Source: Gordius sp. MW1 (lineage: Eukaryota > Nematomorpha > Gordioida > Gordea > Gordiidae). Taken from it: a stretch of DNA of 64,000 nucleotides. The notes beneath the pieces were generated by a model. That model ran no database searches. It was not told where the DNA came from and worked only from the letters and a program-made list of their open reading frames with translations. Of the stretch, positions 48,061-58,460 are shown one piece after another (position 1 is the first letter of the stretch; every line of letters starts with the position of its first letter). Where the stretch lies: positions 2,852,001-2,916,000 of the forward strand of contig OZ038527.1 in assembly GCA_964036665.1 (NCBI GenBank), written 5' to 3'. The translations under genes and the position numbers were made by a program.

Positions 48061-48072
48061 CCCTATAATAAA

Positions 48073-50020
48073 TGGATCATTTTTAGTAAATAGCAGGCCT
48101 AGAATTTTTTACACATGTTGATAATGAGTTAATCCATTGTCAGCCACATAAATAGAAATTATAAGTTTAATGGTAATAATTATCTTTTTTTGGTATAACC
48201 TATATAGTTTTTTTTATTAATATAACGTAAGGAATTCCATGAGGTTGTTGCAAAAGCATTAAATGTCGCTTATTTGATGTACCTTAAGAATTTTAATTCT
48301 GACTAAAAATTACTGTAATGCGTCTAAATAAATAATACCAAAGACCAATTAATAATTCGATTTAAAATCCGGTTTAGCTGGTAAATAATTTAATTTAAAA
48401 AATTTGGATTATCTGACGATTAACAGGGAGTTTAAATTTTAGTCCATTTCGTACAAATATCAAATCTTAAGCATGAAAAGGTCTTACCGACTGCCGGGTA
48501 CCCTTTTCCAGCGGCTCATATTATTGAAAAAGTGGAGCCCTCTTAATCTCGAATTTAATGGGCCACACCCGCACCAACACAAACCACTGTTGTAGGGATT
48601 TGTGGAGAACTTAGGTCTACAGTAAACACTTTTCGTCTCCATCGCTCACTTTATGTCTACATTTGATGATGTTATATCAAGATAGAAATTTTTTTAGATT
48701 TTCGGTCTTAAAAATGTATGCGTAGTAACTTTATTTTCCACTGTTCTCGTATCCAGAAAAATATTGATTGCTCTGCTAAGTTAAAATTTTTTATTCTACA
48801 ATAACTTGGCACTCTTTAAATAAAAGGGGGGAGCAACCCAATAATAAGGATCAATTGCCCACCGATTATAAATAAATTAAGTGTAGGTATTCTAAAATAT
48901 GTTTTAAAATTTTTAGAATAATAGTAGGATGATTTCTGGCAAGTAATCTATAATAAAATGCGTATTCCACAAATCTTATTAATTAATACGCACCCTTGAT
49001 TAGTGGCCTTCACGTGTGATCCGAAACCTGACCCAAACCCGACATGCTAAAAAATTTACCGTGTTTTTGGGTTAGGCAAATAAATTTTGAACATTCCTGC
49101 TCTTTTAAAAGCGAGAAGTCGTCTTTGACGGTTGCGCTAATTTTAGAAGCGAAGAGGACGAATATGCGACCCGAAATTGCAAATGGGGCGACATAAAAAT
49201 AATTATAATATATCGTTCAAATATATTTGGTACTTAAAATTTATCATGAATTAATTTATTGAAGCTGATGCTTTAACTTCTCTAAAAAAATTTCACACCG
49301 CATTTTTTGACTATCGGGTCATATTGGGTTAGGGTGGAAATTTTTAAAACGCATTGGGTAGGGTTGGGTTCTGGTTCATAAATTTAAGACGCTTTAGGGT
49401 ATCGGGTTCGGGTTTAAAAAAGGAATTTTCAAAGCCTCCAATGCAGTTTGTCAATCTTTTCCTTCCTGTTTAGAATACAAAACTACACTCGTACCACTGT
49501 TAGTTGCCTAAAAATATAAAAATTGAAAAATAATGGCCGCTGTTTGAATTTAATTTGTCTTAGTTCGACTAAATTTTTTTATTTTGGGGTACAACTAGAG
49601 CCCGGCGGAACATTTGGGAATCCTAATTGAAAACTTTTAAGCACCTATTAAAATCTACAAATAAATCTTTGTTTTTTGGACGAATCCAGGGATTAGCCCT
49701 TGTAGCGATGGTAGCAAAATAACAATAGGCTGTGCTAATAGAGCTATATTAGAAAGATGTTATAAGCGTGTGTTAAATTTACGTTTATTCTAATTTATTT
49801 AAGAGGGTGGTTGCTGGTATTATATATATATAATTTTCCTATTTTACTTTTTATAAAAATAGTCGTTAGACGTTTACAAATTTATAGTTATATAACTATG
49901 CAAGGCCGTGTAATACACTAAGATTGTGTAGATTTTTAAGTTGGATCTTTTTTTACAATTACAGTTTTTTTAAAAAGCTCAAAGTTTTATGATTTCGTTT
50001 GGAAAAAAATATCAATTAGA
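48073..50020. other. Spacer upstream of the eL34 gene, no gene seen
   Basis: No exon recognised. 49020-49440 contains CCCGACATG / GGGTT(C/A)GGG-rich patches of the family seen at 13.0 and 56.6 kb. Confidence 0.4.
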
Positions 50021-50030
50021 ATTTCCGAAT

Positions 50031-50040
50031 CTTTTTTCCT
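50031..50040 (+). promoter_or_regulatory. Possible 5'TOP start of the eL34 mRNA
   Basis: CTTTTTTCCT, a C followed by an unbroken pyrimidine tract, 35 nt before the ATG, as expected for a terminal oligopyrimidine mRNA. Inferred from position and gene class. Confidence 0.4.
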
Positions 50041-50074
50041 TGTGGCTGATTACATCTGATATTTTCCTGTCAAC

Positions 50075-50564
50075 ATGGTTCAAAGATTGACTTTAACCAG
50101 GAAGCATCCTTATAACACTAAGTCCAATAGGAGGAAAATGTAAGCTTATTATCCAGTTTTTAATAATTTTTAGAGTTAAAACTCCTGGAGGCAAATTAAC
50201 TTACCATTATCAAAAAAAACCAGGAACTTTGCCAAAATGTGGCGATTGTAAGGATAAATTAAAAGGGGTAATTATAAATATAATCTTATATGTGTTTAGA
50301 TTAAGGCTGGTAGGCCTAAAGAATTAAAGACATATTCAAAAAGGCTTAAGACTGTAACTAGAAGTTATGGTGGTACCCTTTGCCCAAAATGCTTAAAATT
50401 AAGGTACAATAAAATATGTACATGTTTTTAAACTAATTGTCTTCAGAATTATTCGTGCTTTTTTGATAGAAGAACAAAAAATTGTTGTTAAAGTGGTAAA
50501 AGCAAGGCAAAAAGCCGAGAAGAGTGAAAAGAAAGGGATGCTGAAGTCAAAGGGGAAAAAATAG
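50075..50564 (+). CDS. RPL34: 60S ribosomal protein eL34, four exons, 126 aa
   Basis: Large-subunit ribosomal protein. Exons: 50075-50139, 50174-50267, 50300-50403, 50447-50564, joining in frame to 126 residues. Landmarks: start MVQRLTLTRKHPYNTKSN; two zinc-binding CxxC pairs (CGDC and CPKC); the diagnostic SYGGTLCPKC; and near-invariant IRAFLIEEQKIVVKV, followed by a Lys-rich tail ending KSKGKK. Introns are 34, 32 and 43 nt, all GT-AG, among the shortest I know of for animals. The ATG context (CAACATGG) and intact frame indicate a working gene. Confidence 0.96.
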
Positions 50565-50592
50565 ATTAAACATTTATTGAAGAATATCTAAT

Positions 50593-50598
50593 AATAAA
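50593..50598 (+). terminator. Polyadenylation signal of eL34
   Basis: AATAAA 29 nt after the stop codon. Confidence 0.65.
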
Positions 50599-50599
50599 T

Positions 50600-51960
50600 T
50601 ATTCCCTTGCTTTTAATTGTTTAATTAAATGGAGACTTGTGAATATGTCCACTTTTGAACAAGGTTACTACAAAATATACCCTAATGTTGTATTATAAAT
50701 TGATATCATAAGTTAGTCTTTAATATAATAATTTAATTATTGGCACCTAAATGGTAAATTTTTATACATAAATATCTGCCAATTAAAAAAATTAAACAAT
50801 TTAGTACTTTATTAATATTTTGCTATGAATTGTCTACATACATTTTAGATTTAGAAGGTTATTTTGTAATTGCATATTTTTAATGTATGATCTCAATTTG
50901 TTACACCTTTGTTTCTGAGAAGGTTGGGCCTTTCACAATTTTTTATATAAATTGTTAATTATCTATCTAGCATATATTTCAATGAACTCATCCACTGCCA
51001 AGTGTTGCTCTTCCTTTTTATACAATACCCTGCTGAATTATCGAATTACCTCTTAGTTTAACCTTTAAAGTCTATGTTCAAGTTTAGTATACGCAAATGC
51101 ACCATATTTAATCTAGAAATTTGCATTGATATTATTAAATTTAGTTTTTATTAAAGCTTAAGATGTGGTTAGCCTTGTGAGCTATTTTTGCTATGTTTGC
51201 TAATTAATTGGCTTCCTTTTTTTGTTAAAAAGAGAACTTAAAGAATACTGTTGTGTTTTAATGAATTAATTGGAATAGTTTTGTTGCCCAAAACTTTTAT
51301 GATCATTTATTCTTTTACTCTTAATTGGATTTTTATATCACTTGAAGAATTGACCCTTTTTTATGATGCTCTTGGTAAACCTGCATGTGAAATTTCTTTT
51401 TTCTATGTTTTAATTTACTTTAAAAAGCCTTCTTGCTATTTATTGTCCCTTTTATCTACGTATACCCCTACTATGGTGGGCTCGGACAAAAATTAATATA
51501 TTAATTAGGGCATGAGTTGGACCTGAAGAGTCAGCCTGACCCTTTGGATTGGTAGGGGGGGGGGAACCAAAAATATAGTGCAAAAAAATTTATAATATTT
51601 TTTTGTTCTCCAATTAATGCTCTGGCCTCAACTAGAGACCTGCAGAAGTTGCCCGAGAATTTCTGGGCTAGACCGGACCTATTTATAAATTAGGCCTAGC
51701 ATAAATGAGTAGCAAGTAGTCTTTAATTTTGTTAAAACAATACATTATAAAAAATTTAGACAAATAATTATTATGTTAAACATTATTTATTCTTTTCATG
51801 CTATTTTTATCTACCACCAATCTTGTGTTTAATGGATCAAAAAATAATCCTACTTATACCTGAAAGAATAATTATACAATATAGGTTGTTGGTAAAGCAC
51901 TCATTTGTGTTTTGAACCAAGGTGAAATAGCCGTATTATAATTAATGCTTTAAATATTCA
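50600..51960. other. Spacer; possible minus-strand terminal exon not resolved
   Basis: No confirmed gene. On the minus strand a short frame near 51020-50960 reads LYKKEEQHLAVDEFIEIYAR before a stop and has a usable AG acceptor, but no convincing upstream exon. I leave it uncalled. Confidence 0.3.
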
Positions 51961-52143
51961 CATGGGCTTAGCCAGGGGAGAAGGGGCAGGGAGGGGTGGC
52001 TGCCCCCCCCCCTTTAAATCTAAAAAATTGCTGAAATTCATTAAAATTATGGCTAAAATTTCAAAAAATGTTCATTTTGCCCCTCCCTAAACATCCCTAA
52101 ATCATTATTGTCCCCCTCTAATTCCAAAGCTGGCTACGCCCAT
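51961..52143. mobile_element. CGTAGCC-type MITE copy 4
   Basis: Best-preserved copy: CATGGGCTTAGCCAGGGG at the left and CTGGCTACGCCCAT at the right, with CCCCTCC subterminal blocks and AAAATTATGGCTAAAATTTC in the middle. Confidence 0.82.
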
Positions 52144-53180
52144 AAACATTCATGAATGTTAGTGAAATAAAATGTACTTGGAGGCCCGATACTTGTTTTA
52201 AAAGACAAAAAGGTTGTTAACTAAATGTTTGCATTTATCACTTTTTCAATGGTCTCTAGGATTGCCAGTAATGGGTAGAAGCAATTTTAAACCCGATTTT
52301 GCATTGGTGATTTTAGATTGTTAAAAATTCGAACTACATTTAATGATTTATATCATTAAAAATAATAAATTTGAAAGCCTAGCTTCTAGATGTTCAAAAT
52401 TTTTACAGTCTAAGTTTATTTTAGATATTCAACATAAAATAAGCATGTTTCTTATGCCTCCATTTTAAAAGCATGGAAATGTTAATTACGATTGAATAGA
52501 AAAATTGACAAAAGGTAAATTTTGGTTTCTTAAGATGAAGTTTATATATCACAAATAATAATTGGTGATTTTGCCAATACTTGTTCAGTTGAAGATAATT
52601 ATATTATGTTTTATGAGTTCATTTATAATTTTATACTTTTATTTTGTGCGTTAAATATTCATTAAAAAACTTGGAGAAAAATATGTTAGGATTATTTTAA
52701 GATTTCTATATGGCCATTAAAATTCATAGCCAGACCCTGCATTTTATTTTTTTTAAATTCAAACCCGTGTTAGACTCGTAATTTTTAATTAAAATTTCCG
52801 TATCGGTGCATTCGACCAAGTTCGGGGTTTTAGGTTTGGGTTAGGATTAGATGCACACATTTTAATCGACAAATGCATTTTCGTAGACATTTATTTGTTA
52901 TTTGCTCTTTGGTCAATTGCAATTGAATCAAAATTTCGGGCCCGATATTATAATAATGAAATTAAAAGTTGTATCATAATAAAGCGGTCATTCTAATATT
53001 CGGCGAAAATACCACCAACTTTCTGTCAACATACATTAACAACAACCATTTACGAATAAACAATATTTGTCTACTATACACATAGCTAATGTGATTTCCA
53101 AATAAATTTCTAATGCCCATATAAATCAATAATAAAGATTTAAATTACCATGTAAATTTGCCAATATGTTAAGTTTATAT
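52144..53180. other. AT-rich spacer, nothing recognised
   Basis: A CCCGTGTTAGACTCG / GGGTTAGG patch near 52765-52850 belongs to the CCCGAAC-type repeat family. No gene. Confidence 0.4.
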
Positions 53181-53297
53181 AAGGGGGGGGGGGGCATAAG
53201 ATAAAGAAATTTCAATTTATAAAGCTATATGTATTTTATAAAAGAAATTCCGCCATTTCGGATTTGGTGGCTCCCCCCCCCCATGGTTACGCCCATA
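53181..53297. mobile_element. CGTAGCC-type MITE copy 5, shortened
   Basis: A G-run and GGCTCCCCCCC block with the right terminus GGTTACGCCCAT. The left terminus is lost or slipped into the G-run. Confidence 0.55.
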
Positions 53298-53304
53298 CCC
53301 CACT

Positions 53305-53950
53305 ATGCAATTTATGGGCTCGCTTTTTTGTTGTCCGTTGTCCGTCCGCCCAACGTTCTGAATTGCTGGTTCAATACCCGGAGAGGGCAAAAAAAAAAAT
53401 TTTAATTAAATTTATATATTGTTCTTGTTAATACCATTGATAATATGACTTTTTGACCGTGTCCTGGCTACTGACCAATAAAAAATGACCATTGGCCAAA
53501 TTGCGATTCGAAATTTTTTTTTCGTCTTATGTATTTACATCCTTTTTGACCGTGTCCTGGCTACTGACCAATGAAAAAAATGACCATTGGCCAAAATGTA
53601 GCAAATTTTTTTTTCTCTATATTTTGAATCTAGGCTATTCGGCCGTTTGCTGGCTACTGACTAATAAAAAAAATGACCACTGTCCAAAGTTAAGATCAAA
53701 TTTTTTCTCTAGGTTATAATTATTGGCCAGTATTTGGCAGTCTGCTGGTTACTGACCAATGGAAAAAATCACCACTTGCCAAAGTCAGAATAAAATCTAT
53801 TGTTTTTTCTAGATTATAATTATAGGCTAGTTATTTGGCTGTCTGCTAACCATTAGAAAAAACGACCACTGGCCAAAGTGATGGAAAAAATGGCCAAGGT
53901 CTGATTGGAAATTTTTTTCGTTTTTTTAATATCTTGTTTATACTATACAT
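53305..53950 (+). repeat. tRNA-derived repeat with tandem GACCAATG...CATTGGCC units
   Basis: Head CTATGCAATTTATGGGCTCG and B-box-like GGTTCAATACCCGG, then four to five tandem units of about 90-120 bp. Each has CTGGCTACTGACCAATG-A-rich-ATGACCATTGGCC, which is self-complementary. Confidence 0.78.
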
Positions 53951-54859
53951 ATGCGCGTGATTTATAATCATAATTCAAATTATGGGCCGCCTACACCAAA
54001 TTGTTTAAATTTATACAATATCAAAAAATTTCTAAATTGAAAGTTGTACGTTTTGGGATTGGTTTTTCCAAGGTCATACCCTCTATTTGCGTTCCTTTCG
54101 TCATTTTGATTAATTTAGAGTTGATAAATAAGAATGGATGAAAGAAAACCTATTCTTCAATAAATAAAGTATTAATAAGTGTTTTATAGAGGTTTTACAA
54201 AAATTTAACTTATTAAATATTTGTATAAATAATTAACTAATCATTTTGCATTTTATACCCCCTATAGGCATTCTCGCCCCCTCCCACCTTTCTCGCCCAT
54301 AAATTGCATAGCAAATATGCTATGTTTATACAAATTATAAAGGAAAGGAGTTTCGTTCCCCCTTCCCTCCTGCACCTCCCTCCTGGTTTATATATATAGA
54401 TATATAGTGCTATTATGTGATAATTATTTATTAAATAAACTTGAATTTTTTTTTTTTTAAATATATAAATTTTATAATGTCAATTTTTTATCGCAAATAT
54501 ATTACTTCGTAATAAATGTGTTTTAATGAACATAAATGTTAAATTTTCATTATATCTTTGGAGGGAGGAGGCTTGCGGCTTGTAAAGGGAGGCACACTAA
54601 GAATAACAGCCGTGGAGTAATTATTTTATTGAATGATTATATAAATTATGTTAAATAAAATCAAAATGTACAAAACGGCTCTGTTATGGCTATAACAAGC
54701 AGAAGCCTTTATTATAACTTTTTATCTGTATATTTTTGCATATATCAATTAAAATATAAAACAGGCCATTTTATAACTAAATAGTCACTACCTTAAATAT
54801 GACGGATTTTTACCCACATCTATATTGTAAACTAAGTTAAATGTTTACCATGATTAAAC
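53951..54859. other. AT-rich spacer with repeat fragment
   Basis: 54255-54385 holds the CCCCCTATAGGCATTCTCGCCCCC tail also seen at 43090. No gene. Confidence 0.4.
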
Positions 54860-54927
54860 ACGTCATATTAACTTTGATTTAAGGCGCAACTACAGCCTGC
54901 TATTGGGTCCGCCATTATTTTAATAAG
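54860..54927 (+). pseudogene. 5' part of RT relic interrupted by the LTR element
   Basis: Just before the LTR the frame reads LLLGPPLF, matching the conserved 'GPLLF' of non-LTR-type reverse transcriptases. Homology resumes at 58461 with GIQRLVEKISHEC once the LTR element and one ATAAG copy are removed. Confidence 0.55.
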
Positions 54928-55459
54928 TGTTGTAGTCGCTGACTACATTATGAGTAGAAAGCACAGCTAGGCTTGCAAGAGAGTACGGGAAATGTATGCT
55001 CTTTGTGGAGAATGTTGTATCATGGCACACTCACACAAACCCCCCCCCCCCCCCCTCATCTTAGTTTGCATATTTATTAAAGTCTGTATACGCGTAGTCC
55101 CTCTCCCCCTCCCCATTGCTCTTACGCATATTAACTCGGATCTATATACAGACGCGTAGATATACATGTAAATATCCATACGCGCGTTATTATTGGTCAA
55201 TTATTGTCTTTGTTCGTATAGAACAGATGTAGTTTTTGCTTTTTTCATTTTTAGATATAAATAATTTCGCTTCACTAATTCGCGCGGTTACTTGGGATTA
55301 ATTATTATTGAAATAAATTCATAAAACATAAATTAAAGTTAAGGTAAGTAAAATATCCAATAACATGATAATTGTTAAAACTTAATTCTTTTACCTTTTC
55401 TAACATTAATAATTAATTTAAAGAGATACTTATCTTATTCTTTTTATCACTTTCTTACA
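54928..55459 (+). repeat. Left LTR
   Basis: 532 bp. It differs from the right LTR by a longer C-run near 55040 and a few substitutions (for example CTAGGCTTGC versus CTGCGCTTGC), so the insertion is young. Confidence 0.9.
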
Positions 55460-55460
55460 A

Positions 55461-55476
55461 TGGTGATAGCGGAAAA
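55461..55476 (+). other. Primer-binding site of the LTR element
   Basis: TGGTGATAGCGGAAAA follows the left LTR after one base. TGG complements a tRNA CCA end. I cannot assign the tRNA. Confidence 0.6.
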
Positions 55477-55829
55477 CCGATACTTAATTTTAATCTTATG
55501 TTTGATACTAAAATAAGTAAATAAATTATGTCTTAAAACTTTTATAAGAAAGATGATAATGGTTAATGAGTTTGGTATTTTGAAATTTAAATTTAAACGT
55601 AAATTTTAGGGTAATATGTGATTTAATGAAATGAGTTTGGTAGTTTGAAATTTTATAATTAGTACTTAAGTCCCAATAGAATCGCGCGAAGGTAATCATT
55701 TTTTATAATGCATGTTTTATTCCTTCAAATTTTTCGCTTTTGCTTTTTTTCGCATGGAATTCATTTAATATTTTTTAAATATGATTGCCGCGCATGTGAC
55801 CGTCAATCGCTATCCGTCATTGTCCTTGA

Positions 55830-56585
55830 TTGATCAGCTGGTATCTGACAGTGCGAAATAGAGCGCCGAGAGTATGTGATTCCGGTGCTGTAGAACGCTA
55901 TTGCAGTTCTGGAAAATTCTGTCGGTACCTGCTGGTGGACGACGCGGTGGTATTTAACGTATATTATTTAACGTGTAGAACGAGGTTTCGGATATGCATG
56001 AGCGCACGTATACCCAGAAGCGAATTAATTAGTTTTTCGACGTTAATCGTCGGTACACTTTCGGGTGTGGCACCTACGGGTGCGACGTCTACGGACGTGT
56101 TTAATTAATTCGGAGGCTTATTGCCTGTTATGACCTGTTTTTTTGGCTTTATGCCCTATCACCTTTATATTAGGTTTGATGAGGTCGAGTTTTCTGGGTG
56201 GGCAAATTGCCCGTGCGCATGATTGATTAATTTGTTGGAGTTAATTACCTCGCATGTGCGAAGGGAAGTTAATACCATCGTTGTCAGGTCCAAGGTTACC
56301 GTTATGGAGTTCATAGCTCCCAGGTGATTATGGTAGGCGGAGTTGCATTTATGCGAGATACGCCTGATGACAGTTTTTTTACACTTAGTGATGTCGCTGG
56401 TGCCTATGTCGGCGCCGATAGCTGATATGTGGTATAGCGACGTCACCTATAATTTACCGGAGATATCGTACGCTTTGGTCGAGAGGCTAGCGGCTCTTAT
56501 AGAGGAGCGGCCTGGACGACTTAGAGTGACGAAGATGTTTCTGTCTTGCTCGTATGGGGGAAAATCAAAGAAACAATTGGGGTGA
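55830..56585 (+). CDS. Unrecognised coding-like region in the LTR element
   Basis: GC-richer than its surroundings, with overlapping frames at 55830-56108 and 56343-56585. The second contains RPGRLRVTKMFLSCSYGGKSKK and would continue past the hAT insertion into 57690-57885 (SKLEGYGAFAFQFLR). It could be a degenerate gag. No catalytic motif. Confidence 0.35.
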
Positions 56586-56603
56586 AGTATCCTATCCCGA
56601 ACC

Positions 56604-57681
56604 TAGAGAACTGCAAAGTCACTTTTTTTCAACCCGACCCGAAATCATTTTCAAATTTTCTACCCGGACCCGACCCGACCCGAAATCATTTTCAAATTTT
56701 CTACCCGAACCCGACCCGACCCGAAAGCATTTTAAAAACTTCAACCCGAACCCGACCCGACCCGAAAAATTATAAAAAAATTACTTTCGAGCGCGAAAAT
56801 TGCCGTGTGTAAAATTAAATCGACTAATAAAAGCCATGATGATTTGTATTCTTTAAAGGGGATGGTGAAAAAAAACTCATAATTATTTATCTATATTTAG
56901 TTTCCTAATATCAAGTAAACTGCTCATATGTTATAGATTTGAGACAACTATTTAACATCCATTTATTGTTATTATGAAACCATTAATATATAGTTGATTA
57001 GAATCAATATAGTAAATAAGATGAAATTTATAGTGACTGTCCAAATGTTTTAAGTTTGAAGTACAATTTAAGATAAATTTATTTGATATGAAACTTTAAA
57101 ATAATTATAAGGTATTATAAAAAAAATTGCACATGAAAAATTTATAAAATTATAACTTACTTTTAAGTTGGCTATGTATTAAATGTAATTTAAATTAACG
57201 ATGAGGATTAGCTAAAACTTCACTGTTAACACTAAAAAAATTTGAAATATAACTTTGTTGAAATACTTTACCTTTTAATAGTCAAATTAAAAACAGGAGT
57301 AATTTATGTAGTTTGAATTAGTGATGAGAATTAGCTAGCACTTCAGAGTTTGGAGTTTTAAAATTTAAAAAAAGGGGAAGAGAATTAAATAAATGAATGA
57401 TCCAAATTAATTGTGCATTTCGATATTTAAAAACACTCTTTGCTTAGCAATTAACATTAATTACAAAAATAGGTCTCGCGTGTTTTTTACAATGTATAAA
57501 CCTTGGACCCGACTCTATAAATTTGACCCGACCCGACCCGAAAGCATTTTCAAATTTTTTACCCCGACCCGACCCGAAATAATTTTCAAATTTTCTACCC
57601 GGACCCGACCCGACCCGAAATCATTTTCAAATTTTCTACCCGACCCGAGGTCGGGTCTCGGGTCACCCGTGCAGTTCTCTA
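56604..57681. mobile_element. hAT element nested in the LTR element
   Basis: TIRs TAGAGAACTGCA and TGCAGTTCTCTA with a perfect 8-bp duplication CCCGAACC (56596-56603, 57682-57689). Inside each end are three to four tandem CCCGACCCGAAATCATTTTC units in the same orientation. The centre is AT-rich with no transposase, so it is non-autonomous. Confidence 0.85.
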
Positions 57682-57928
57682 CCCGAACCCAACGACGCTC
57701 AGATGCTCTGGCCAAAACGCTCTCCCCCTAGCAAGCTTGAAGGGTATGGTGCGTTTGCGTTTCAATTTTTACGGTCAACGACGAAATTAAATCGAGCAGA
57801 CCAATCAAGACCGAACAGGAAAACGAGCCTGGTAATGTTCAATACAAATCGAGGTCAACAACTCAAATTCGACGACAGGGCTTAGAAGTTAACGATCAGG
57901 TCGGTGGAGGTTATCGTTAAGGGTATGG

Positions 57929-58455
57929 TGTTGTAGTCGCTGACTACATTATGAGTAGAAAGCACAGCTGCGCTTGCAAGAGAGTACGGGAAATGTATGC
58001 TCTTTGTGGAGAATGTTGTATCATGGCACACTCACACAAAACCCCCCCCCCTCATCTTAGTTTGCATATTTATTAAAGTCTGTATACGCGTAGTCCCTCT
58101 CCCCCTCCCCATTGCTCTTACGCATATTAACTCGGATCTATATACAGACGCGTAGATATACATGTAAATATCCATACGCGCGTTATTATTGGTCAATTAT
58201 TGTCTTTGTTCGTATAGAACAGATGTAGTTTTTGCTTTTTTCATTTTTAGATATAAATAATTTCGCTTCACTAATTCGCGCGGTTACTTGGGATTAATTA
58301 TTATTGAAATAAATTCATAAAACATAAATTAAAGTTAAGGTAAGTAAAATATTCAATAACATGATAATTGTTAAAACTTAATTCTTTTACCTTTTCTAAC
58401 ATTAATAATTAATTTAAAGAGATACTTATCTTATTCTTTTTATCACTTTCTTACA
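57929..58455 (+). repeat. Right LTR
   Basis: 527 bp, preceded by a weak purine stretch (AAGGGTATGG) and followed by ATAAG. Confidence 0.9.
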
Positions 58456-58460
58456 ATAAG

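Larger units (their letters stand above)
43287..48063 (+). mobile_element. Mutator-like element (MULE) with tandem-motif termini
   Basis: Flanked by a 9-bp duplication TATAATAAA (43278-43286 and 48064-48072), the usual MULE size. The left end carries about 18 copies of (T)TGCTAAGTATTTAAAT in 370 bp. The right end (about 47600-48055) carries the inverted motif A(T)ACTTAGCAT repeated similarly. Inside are a minisatellite and a broken transposase. Confidence 0.82.
54928..58455 (+). mobile_element. Non-autonomous LTR retrotransposon, near-identical LTRs
   Basis: LTRs of 532 and 527 bp (54928-55459, 57929-58455), TGTTGTAG ... CTTACA, with a perfect 5-bp duplication ATAAG (54923-54927, 58456-58460). 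A primer-binding site (TGGTGATAGCGG) begins one base after the left LTR. The interior lacks pol and is further split by a hAT element, leaving about 1.4 kb of its own sequence. Confidence 0.9.

Noticed and set aside
50960-51120. Minus-strand terminal exon (…HLAVDEFIEIYAR)
   Set aside because: Single short frame; upstream exons could not be joined convincingly in any phase.
55017-55060. Poly-C tract as a biological signal
   Set aside because: Its length differs between the two otherwise near-identical LTRs, so it is most simply homopolymer slippage or sequencing error.
56630-56770. Telomeric repeats (CCCGAA/TTCGGG)
   Set aside because: Short, imperfect and placed just inside both ends of a hAT element with an 8-bp duplication.
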